This document shows positions 1-5,662 of a stretch of 17,882 nt of DNA, one piece after another (position 1 is the first letter of the stretch; every line of letters begins with the position of its first letter). The position numbers were made by a program, and so were the translations under genes. The notes beneath the pieces were generated by a model that was not told the DNA's origin, did not search any database, and saw only the letters and a list, made by a program, of their open reading frames with translations. The DNA comes from G020350405 sp964513655 (lineage in GTDB: Bacteria > Planctomycetota > Phycisphaerae > Sedimentisphaerales > Anaerobacaceae): contig CAZENQ010000059.1 of NCBI GenBank assembly GCA_964513655.1, forward strand, positions 1-17,882. The letters run 5' to 3'.

Positions 1-212
1 TGACGAATTACCTGCAACGTGAGAGTTTGGTTCGAGCGGTCCCGATGGGCGAGGGGATTATTGATTACGAAAGTTTTTTCAAGACGCTCAAGGAGATTGG
101 GTATCAGGGGTATATTGCATACGAGATGTGTGAGGTGTTAGAGGGGGGAGGAGATGTGGAAAATCTGGATAAGACAGCGAAAAAGTTTCTGGAGTATGTC
201 AAAAGGTTGTAG
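1..212 (+). CDS. Sugar-phosphate isomerase/epimerase (TIM barrel), 3' end only
   Basis: This is the C-terminal end of a gene that begins before the window. The frame is open from base 3 and ends with a TAG stop at 210-212. The visible 69 residues include VPMGEGIIDYESFFKTLKE and GYQGYIAYEM. These match the last beta-strand and helices of xylose-isomerase-like TIM-barrel proteins (AP-endonuclease-2 superfamily, IolE/IolI/hydroxypyruvate-isomerase type), in which a 'P-G-G-D/E...I...L...GY.G....E' pattern is typical. The likely role is isomerisation or epimerisation of a sugar or sugar phosphate in the cytoplasm. The substrate cannot be told from this fragment. A TTG at 27 is only an internal codon, since the homologous sequence continues upstream of it. 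The gene converges on the rhamnose operon, with 56 bp between the two stop codons. Confidence 0.75.
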   Translation, partial: TNYLQRESLVRAVPMGEGIIDYESFFKTLKEIGYQGYIAYEMCEVLEGGGDVENLDKTAKKFLEYVKRL

Positions 213-268
213 AAGGAGAAATGGGGCGAGGAAGTTAAAAGAGGATTTTGTGCAAAGCTGTTGGGCGG

Positions 269-460
269 CTATTGGCGGTCTGTGGAAATCTCGGCCCTCG
301 GCCACATCCAGTACGATGCCGATACGAACCACACTACCGTCGCCAATATCATGAGCCACTTGACTGTGTCCAGACTTACCCTGCCTGCCAGATAGAATAC
401 CGAAGGCAAGGTCAGTAACAGTAGTGATGTCAACGCCACTATCTTAGCGATTAGTCTCAT
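269..460 (-). CDS. Small two-helix membrane protein, last gene of the rhamnose operon
   Basis: This is a 63-residue hypothetical protein. It has two hydrophobic segments, at about residues 4-27 and 33-53, then a short polar tail. Its ATG (458-460) has a plausible ribosome-binding site (GCAGGATT). It starts only 17 bp after the stop of the NCS1-family permease, so the two genes are almost certainly co-transcribed. Small two-helix proteins of this look (LP-S-VFYLAG, LDT-K..M..ATV.WF) occur next to transporter genes in planctomycetes, from memory and not from a search. A role as an accessory or small subunit of the neighbouring permease is therefore an inference. It has no enzymatic motif. A chance ORF is unlikely given the clean start context, the membrane-protein composition and the tight spacing. 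Confidence 0.65.
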   Translation of the reverse strand: MRLIAKIVALTSLLLLTLPSVFYLAGRVSLDTVKWLMILATVVWFVSASYWMWPRAEISTDRQ

Positions 461-477
461 TTTAATAATCCTGCAGC

Positions 478-1893
478 TTAAGCACTATGAACCTTTCGCT
501 GATAAATTTTGCTGACCGCAATGTAAATTATGGCCGCGACGAACCAGCCGGGCAGCGACACGAAGAATATTTGAACACCGGCGAATTTCACGAGTGCCCA
601 GGCAGTACCAAGTGTCACAAACCACGCCAGTGCCGCCGCTAAGTTAAATGTCTTGCCACTTAGCTGGGCGTAGTTACTTTGCAGGCCAAACTTTTTGATG
701 AGCCAGAAGTCGACAAATATCACGGCACCCATCGGCATAAGTATCAGGCCGTACAGCGCCACAAATCCAAGGAGCTTCATTGCAATCGCCGGAAACATCC
801 CCGCAATCGTCGCAATCAGCCCCGTAGCCAGAGTGACCTTGAATCGCGATACCTTTGGCATAATCGCCTGGAACGCGAGACCCGCCCGATAAATCGTCGG
901 ATTTGCCGTTGTCCAGCCGGCGATAATCACGCAGAGCAGGCCGGTCAGTCCCGCCGCCCGAAAGGCCAAAGGGCCGGGAAGAACATCTGTGTCTGCCGGG
1001 TCAAGGTGAAGCTGGTACGCATATAGAATCGAAGCACTTATCCACGCCATGAAATGACCCACGTACATCCCCGCAGCCGACGCAACGCCATACCAGCTCT
1101 TCTTTGCATAGCGAAAGACCGAAAGGTCGCTCATGCCGATGTGCATAGCCATGTTGCAGAACCACGCGAAGAACATCACGTGCCAGAAGGTGAACTTGAC
1201 CTGTCCGGCAAGCGGTTCACCACCTTTCCATATCTGGGTAGTGGCGAGATGCCACAGGTCACCAAGTGAATTCATCTCGGTCCCCGCAGCATCGACGAAC
1301 TGTCTCAGCCCTACGAAACCAAACACCAAAAAAACAAGCACCATCCATGGGGCGGCGATGTTGGCGAAGTCGGCCAGCATCTTATAACCGTATGCCGCAA
1401 CAATCGAGATAAGCGCTCCAACTACCAGCGCCGCCACGACCCATCCAAAGCTGTTCGGATAGAGGTCGTTAAGGCCGGGCATTTTGAAGTCGAACCACAC
1501 ACCCACGGCAGTCGCCGAAACCGTTATCATTGCCCCGGCCAGAAAGCAGAACATCGTGCCGTTGGCGAGATTGTAGAGAGTCACGAGCTTGCGCCCGCAG
1601 ACCTTCTCCAGCTGGTAATACAGTGTCAGCCTGGCCCGCGTCGCAATCGGCGCACAAAGAAAGATCCAGCTCAATACGGCCAGGGCGTTGCCAACGATAA
1701 GCCCCATGACCAAATCGAATGCGCTGACACCGGCGGCAACAAAGAGCGGACCTATCATCAGCTCGGTACCGGCACAGTGCTCTCCGGCGTACATGCCGAC
1801 AAATTCCTTCAGCCCCAGCCGGGCCTTTGCCGGCACCGGCTCGCGCTCGTACTCAGCCGGCGGCTGACCGTGATGCCTTTCTTCCACAACCAC
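478..1893 (-). CDS. NCS1-family (purine/cytosine permease-like) transporter
   Basis: This is a 471-residue polytopic membrane protein with a charged N-terminus of about 28 residues and roughly 12 hydrophobic segments, the usual size of nucleobase:cation symporter-1 (CodB/PurP-type) permeases. The region 'GTELMIGPLFVAAGVSAFDL' resembles the first two helices of the family, and 'GLTGLLCVIIAGWTTANPTI' the helix-8 region, where NCS1 proteins carry W-x-T/S-x-N. The start is a GTG at 1891-1893, preceded by AAGGA with an 8-base spacer; an ATG at 1916-1918 is in another frame. The gene lies 80 bp downstream of rhaT and 17 bp upstream of the 63-residue membrane protein. Family members carry nucleobases, hydantoins, allantoin or thiamine-like compounds. 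Its place in a rhamnose operon suggests a different or co-catabolised substrate, which the sequence does not identify. Confidence 0.85.
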   Translation of the reverse strand: MVVEERHHGQPPAEYEREPVPAKARLGLKEFVGMYAGEHCAGTELMIGPLFVAAGVSAFDLVMGLIVGNALAVLSWIFLCAPIATRARLTLYYQLEKVCGRKLVTLYNLANGTMFCFLAGAMITVSATAVGVWFDFKMPGLNDLYPNSFGWVVAALVVGALISIVAAYGYKMLADFANIAAPWMVLVFLVFGFVGLRQFVDAAGTEMNSLGDLWHLATTQIWKGGEPLAGQVKFTFWHVMFFAWFCNMAMHIGMSDLSVFRYAKKSWYGVASAAGMYVGHFMAWISASILYAYQLHLDPADTDVLPGPLAFRAAGLTGLLCVIIAGWTTANPTIYRAGLAFQAIMPKVSRFKVTLATGLIATIAGMFPAIAMKLLGFVALYGLILMPMGAVIFVDFWLIKKFGLQSNYAQLSGKTFNLAAALAWFVTLGTAWALVKFAGVQIFFVSLPGWFVAAIIYIAVSKIYQRKVHSA

Positions 1894-1973
1894 TCAACTT
1901 GTCCTTAAACTTGTTCATGATTCGCCTGCAGACCCGCAGAGCCTATCCAAATCGTTTTGCCTGTAGATTTCCT

Positions 1974-3020
1974 TTACCGCGATGCAATGTAATTGCCGTA
2001 TCCTATAACAATCGTTGACGCGAGCAAGACAAGCAAGCCAAAGCAGATTAAACCATACGTTCGCTTACTCGAACCTTTCCATTCCCTGAACAACAGGCCC
2101 CACATATTGCTGAAAACTATGATAAAAGCCATGTGGATGGTCCAGCTCGCAAAATCGTAATCGGCGCCCAGTTTGGACATTCCCATTCCGTAGAAGAAAA
2201 ACTGCAGATACCACGTCGCCCCGCCTGCAAAGGCAAGAATGTAGTTTGTCAGCAGTGTCCTGCCCGGGTCTTTCACATAGTCACTCGCTGATTTGTTTTT
2301 CAAGGTGAGAATCAGACACCAGATACAATTGGTGGTGAAGCCGCCGCCCATAGCGAAAATAAACACGGGATTGTTCTGGTATATTGGATTCGTACCGGCC
2401 TCCAGGGCGGCCTGCGCGATAGGTTTTCCGGCCTGAATAGCAAAAGCCATGCACGCACTCATTACTCCCGCAAAGACAGCCACCATAAAACCCTTCGTCA
2501 GGGCAAATTCCTTAATGGCTTGTTTCTTTTGTTCTTCCGTCAGTTCGCGCTCTTTAACGACCCCGGCGTAACCGCACACCGCGATGCCCAAGAGACAGAC
2601 GACCACACCGGCGAAGACAGCTAATCCGGTGGCAGTCGTAAACACGGCAAGAGCGTCACCGGCAGCGATTGGCGGTATCATGGTCCCAAATGCCGCGCAA
2701 AAGCCAAGCGCCATGGCATACCCGAGTGACAGGCCTAAGTATCGCATACTCAGACCGAAAGCCAGCCCTCCGATTCCCCACATGGCCCCAAAGATATATG
2801 CCAGCCACATACTTCTAACAGGACTTGCTGAGACAATAGCCGGTAAATCGGGCGTAGTAAGCCACGCCATAAGGGTCGGCATAACTATCCAGGCGGCAAA
2901 GCCCTGGGTCAACCAATAAGTTTCCCAGGCCCAGCCTTTGACCCTCTTGAAGGGAATGTAAAAACTACCCGCCGCCAGACCACCAACAGCATGCAAAACT
3001 ACACCCAGAAATGGATTCAT
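1974..3020 (-). CDS. rhaT: L-rhamnose/proton symporter RhaT
   Basis: This 348-residue inner-membrane transporter carries L-rhamnose into the cytoplasm with protons. The N-terminus 'GSFYIPFKRVKGWAWETYWL' closely parallels E. coli RhaT (FYAPFKKVKKWSWETMW), which has 344 residues, and about ten hydrophobic helices follow, as in the drug/metabolite-transporter fold. I chose the ATG at 3018-3020 because AGAAGGGA lies six bases upstream. The TTG two codons earlier would abut the Shine-Dalgarno sequence and is unlikely. The gene is 61 bp downstream of the UroD-like gene and shares its direction, with rhaA two genes upstream, so import is coupled to isomerisation. A short hairpin covers part of the ribosome-binding site (separate entry). 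The family assignment is firm; close relatives could also accept L-lyxose or L-mannose. Confidence 0.94.
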   Translation of the reverse strand: MNPFLGVVLHAVGGLAAGSFYIPFKRVKGWAWETYWLTQGFAAWIVMPTLMAWLTTPDLPAIVSASPVRSMWLAYIFGAMWGIGGLAFGLSMRYLGLSLGYAMALGFCAAFGTMIPPIAAGDALAVFTTATGLAVFAGVVVCLLGIAVCGYAGVVKERELTEEQKKQAIKEFALTKGFMVAVFAGVMSACMAFAIQAGKPIAQAALEAGTNPIYQNNPVFIFAMGGGFTTNCIWCLILTLKNKSASDYVKDPGRTLLTNYILAFAGGATWYLQFFFYGMGMSKLGADYDFASWTIHMAFIIVFSNMWGLLFREWKGSSKRTYGLICFGLLVLLASTIVIGYGNYIASR

Positions 3021-3029
3021 CAGCAATCC

Positions 3030-3046
3030 CTTCTAATTGTTAGAAG
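3030..3046 (-). promoter_or_regulatory. Hairpin overlapping the rhaT ribosome-binding site
   Basis: On the minus strand the sequence reads CTTCTAA-CAA-TTAGAAG, a perfect 7-bp stem with a 3-base loop. Its 3' arm supplies the AGAAG of the rhaT Shine-Dalgarno AGAAGGGA. If it forms in the mRNA, it would partly mask the rhaT start, giving translational tuning of rhaT relative to the upstream genes. The stem is A/T-rich, so its stability is modest. Confidence 0.45.
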
Positions 3047-3114
3047 CCATTTCATAACCTCCCAAAGCCGCGTTATCAGTATCAAAAACAGCTATTTTTA
3101 AGGTTATGAAATGG
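3047..3114 (-). repeat. 14-bp perfect inverted repeat between the UroD-like gene and rhaT
   Basis: CCATTTCATAACCT at 3047-3060 is the exact reverse complement of AGGTTATGAAATGG at 3101-3114, with 40 bases between. The right arm lies in the last codons of the UroD-like gene and the left arm in the intercistronic gap, just upstream of the rhaT hairpin. In RNA this would give a long-loop stem, possibly an mRNA-stability or processing element within the operon. It has no U-run, so it is not a typical terminator. Confidence 0.5.
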
Positions 3115-4281
3115 GCTGTAGTCATAAAAGCCAAACTCATACGCTGCATCGTACATTGCAATAATGTTTTCAGCCGGCACGCCTGCCTGGATATTGTGGA
3201 CACTGTTGAAAACATAACCGCCGCCGGTTTTGAATATCTCAAGGTTTTTCCGCACGTGTTCTCTAATTTCATCGGGTTTGGCAAAGGGAAGAACATGTTG
3301 AGAGTCTATGCCGCCGCCCCATAAGACAATGTCCTTGCCGAACGTACATTTAAGGTTCTGAGGTTCCATATTAGCGGCGCTGATTTGAATGGGGTTGAGA
3401 ATATCAATGCCGTTATCTATCAGCTCGGGTATATATGCGCTGCAACCACCACACGTGTGGTACCATATTTTCGCCGACGTAAGCGACTTTATGTGCTGGA
3501 TGAGTTTTTTGTGCCGCGGTTTTACAAACTTGCGATAGAAATCAGGCGAAAACAGCGGTCCATCCTGGCCTGCAAGGTCATCACCTATCATAACGATATC
3601 AATAATGTCACCGACCTCCGCCATAAAACCACTGTAATAAGCCATCCAGAATTTCAGCGTCTGATCCAGCAGCGCTTCACAGAAATCGGTATTTTCGAGC
3701 ATGTCCATAAACCATCTTTCCAGGCCCCGCATATACCAGCAGTATTCATAGACAACTCCTCCGATGCCCGTCGATATGGCGTACGGCGTTTCGTTGCGCA
3801 TTTCCAAGGCCTGCTCCCTGACACCGGCAAAGCGGCTCAGGTCTCTTCCGTCGGGAAAAGGGTAATCGCTAATGTCATCGACAGTTGCGCCCGCTAAGGG
3901 GTGATGTGAAATGTCCATGTAAAGCTGCTGCTCGTCCGGCATTGACCAGACAACCCCAAATTCATCCTTAAGGTCGTGCCAGAGTTTACCGTCTCTGGGG
4001 CTCTGTTCGATGCCGCCCTTGAAGCTGTCCGGATCGTGTGCACAAACGTAGCGAATATCGACATTAAAACGTTCCAGGACCGCTTCGCAGGGCTTGGCGA
4101 GCTGCTGGACAGGGTCAAGGATTGTTATCTCGTCACTGATCCCCAAATGACCAAGTAATTCGCCGTATGCTCTCTTGTGTATCCCGGTTTGAAATCCACC
4201 AAGGTCAATCGGCACCCTGTCAGGAACTTCATGATTGAGAGCTTTCCAGACGCGCTGCCTCGAGGTCATTTTTTCTCTCAT
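3082..4281 (-). CDS. UroD-fold (MtaA/CmuA-like) methyltransferase-related protein
   Basis: This is a 399-residue cytoplasmic protein of the uroporphyrinogen-decarboxylase superfamily, of the divergent branch that includes corrinoid methyltransferases rather than true HemE. It starts with the usual 'TSRQRVWKALNHEVPDRVPI' segment. It has IGDD at 232-235, an H275-T-C277 metal-binding motif in WYHTCGGC, and GGGID at 322-326. In MtaA-type enzymes zinc is held by H-x-C plus a later Cys in a GC motif. Here the later segment reads NSVHNIQAG, with His362 near the expected place. The ATG at 4279-4281 has AAGGA with an 8-base spacer. It sits 42 bp after rhaA and 61 bp before rhaT, so it belongs to the rhamnose operon. 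Substrate and reaction are unknown. Haem synthesis is unlikely given the divergence and the context. Confidence 0.88.
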   Translation of the reverse strand: MREKMTSRQRVWKALNHEVPDRVPIDLGGFQTGIHKRAYGELLGHLGISDEITILDPVQQLAKPCEAVLERFNVDIRYVCAHDPDSFKGGIEQSPRDGKLWHDLKDEFGVVWSMPDEQQLYMDISHHPLAGATVDDISDYPFPDGRDLSRFAGVREQALEMRNETPYAISTGIGGVVYEYCWYMRGLERWFMDMLENTDFCEALLDQTLKFWMAYYSGFMAEVGDIIDIVMIGDDLAGQDGPLFSPDFYRKFVKPRHKKLIQHIKSLTSAKIWYHTCGGCSAYIPELIDNGIDILNPIQISAANMEPQNLKCTFGKDIVLWGGGIDSQHVLPFAKPDEIREHVRKNLEIFKTGGGYVFNSVHNIQAGVPAENIIAMYDAAYEFGFYDYSPFHNLKNSCF

Positions 4282-4323
4282 TGCTCTTTTCCTTCTCCCC
4301 TGCCGAGAATCCTTTCGCTTGAT

Positions 4324-5592
4324 TCAAGTTCTCTGACTGAGTACTTTGGCTTCATAATCCTTTACGGTCTGCAGCCATGCAGGGCCGATGGGGACATCTG
4401 CCTTGAGACAATAATAATCCCAAACCGGACCGAAGGGTAATGTTTTTAATTCTTCAAGCATCGCCAGCCGTGACGTCAGGTCTCCGGCAGCTTCCATCTG
4501 ACGCAGCTTGTCCGTTGGCTCCAGCAACGCAATTAAGAGGGCCTTAATCATGCAACGGGCCCCAATGACCCAGGCGGCCACATGGTTAATGCTGGCGTCG
4601 AAAAAGTCGAGCCCTATGTGTACCCTTTGCAAATAGTCCCCCCTAACTATCTCTTCGGCAATGGCCTTCAGTTCGTCCGACAGAATTACCACATGGTCGC
4701 TGTCCCACCGCACACCCCTGCTGACGTGCAGCAGTATCTCATCCAGAAAGGTCAACACAGATGATATCTTGTCCGAAACTACCTCCGTCGGATGGAAATG
4801 TCCCGTGTCCAGGCAAAGCAGTATCTTATTCTCGATGGCATACGCCATGTAGAATTCATGGGAGCCGACAACATAGCTTTCCGAGCCGATGCCAAATAGT
4901 TTACTTTCCACCGAATCCAGAAGGTACCTCCGGTCTATCTTTTCCGCGAATATCTTATCGAGAGATGCTTTAAGCCGTTCCCTGGGCCCCTTGCGGTCCA
5001 CCGGAGTATCCTTATAGCCGTCCGGAATCCACACGTTTGTTACACATGGACTTTGAAGCTGACGCCCCATGTGCTCGCCAATCTTTCGACACGCTATACC
5101 ATGCTCAATCCAAAACCTGCGGATACCCTCATCCCGGCTGGCAAGAGTAAAACCGCTGTCGGCCTTCGGATGAGAGAAAAAAGTCCCGTTGAAATCCAGA
5201 CCCATCCCCATTGCCTTCGCCCAGTCTATCCAGCCGGAGAAATACTTGCCTTCCAGTTTGTTGCGTTCGACGCGCTCGTCACCCGTCTCAGCATAAATCG
5301 CGTGCAGATTCAACCGGTGCTTGCCCGGTATCAGGCTAAGCGCCTTGTCCAAATCCATTCGCAGCTCATCGGCGGTCCGGGCCTTTCCGGGATAACTTCC
5401 GGTAGCCATAATACCGCCCCCGGTAAGTCCCTCACCACTTTCGAACCCGCCCACATCATCTGCCTGCCAGCAGTGCAGCGATATCGCTATTTTGGTTAGC
5501 TTTTCGGTCGCCGCTTCAGTATCAACACCTAATTCGCCGTACCGCTCCCTCGCTGCCTCATACATTTTTTGAATCTCTTTCATACGGCCCAT
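4324..5592 (-). CDS. rhaA: L-rhamnose isomerase
   Basis: This 422-residue cytoplasmic enzyme interconverts L-rhamnose and L-rhamnulose, the first catabolic step. It aligns almost end to end with E. coli RhaA (419 residues), including HCWQADDVGGFE, GSYPGKAR, RLNLHAIY, VESKLFGIGSESY and GLDFFDASIN. The metal and catalytic residues I recall for the E. coli enzyme appear with a constant offset of five: Glu229, Asp262 (LDTGHFH), His289, Asp297 and Asp299 (SRGVRWDSDH), and Asp329. The ATG at 5590-5592 is preceded by AAGGAG with a 9-base spacer, better than the Met three codons later. It lies 70 bp downstream of the rhamnosidase and 42 bp upstream of the UroD-like gene, in one direction, as expected of an operon. 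The next enzymes of the pathway, RhaB and RhaD, are not in the window. Confidence 0.98.
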   Translation of the reverse strand: MGRMKEIQKMYEAARERYGELGVDTEAATEKLTKIAISLHCWQADDVGGFESGEGLTGGGIMATGSYPGKARTADELRMDLDKALSLIPGKHRLNLHAIYAETGDERVERNKLEGKYFSGWIDWAKAMGMGLDFNGTFFSHPKADSGFTLASRDEGIRRFWIEHGIACRKIGEHMGRQLQSPCVTNVWIPDGYKDTPVDRKGPRERLKASLDKIFAEKIDRRYLLDSVESKLFGIGSESYVVGSHEFYMAYAIENKILLCLDTGHFHPTEVVSDKISSVLTFLDEILLHVSRGVRWDSDHVVILSDELKAIAEEIVRGDYLQRVHIGLDFFDASINHVAAWVIGARCMIKALLIALLEPTDKLRQMEAAGDLTSRLAMLEELKTLPFGPVWDYYCLKADVPIGPAWLQTVKDYEAKVLSQRT

Positions 5593-5662
5593 TTTGTTCT
5601 GCTCCTTTTTGAGATTTTTCTACCCTGTATACCTCAGTGAACGATGTGGATGGTAGTGATTT

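Noticed and set aside
3033..3296. 87-codon minus-strand frame overlapping the end of the UroD-like gene
   Set aside because: It is on the same strand but shifted in frame relative to conserved UroD C-terminal sequence, and has no ribosome-binding site.
3385..3897. 170-codon plus-strand frame opposite the UroD-like gene
   Set aside because: It is antisense to clear UroD-family sequence and shows no start context or recognisable motif.
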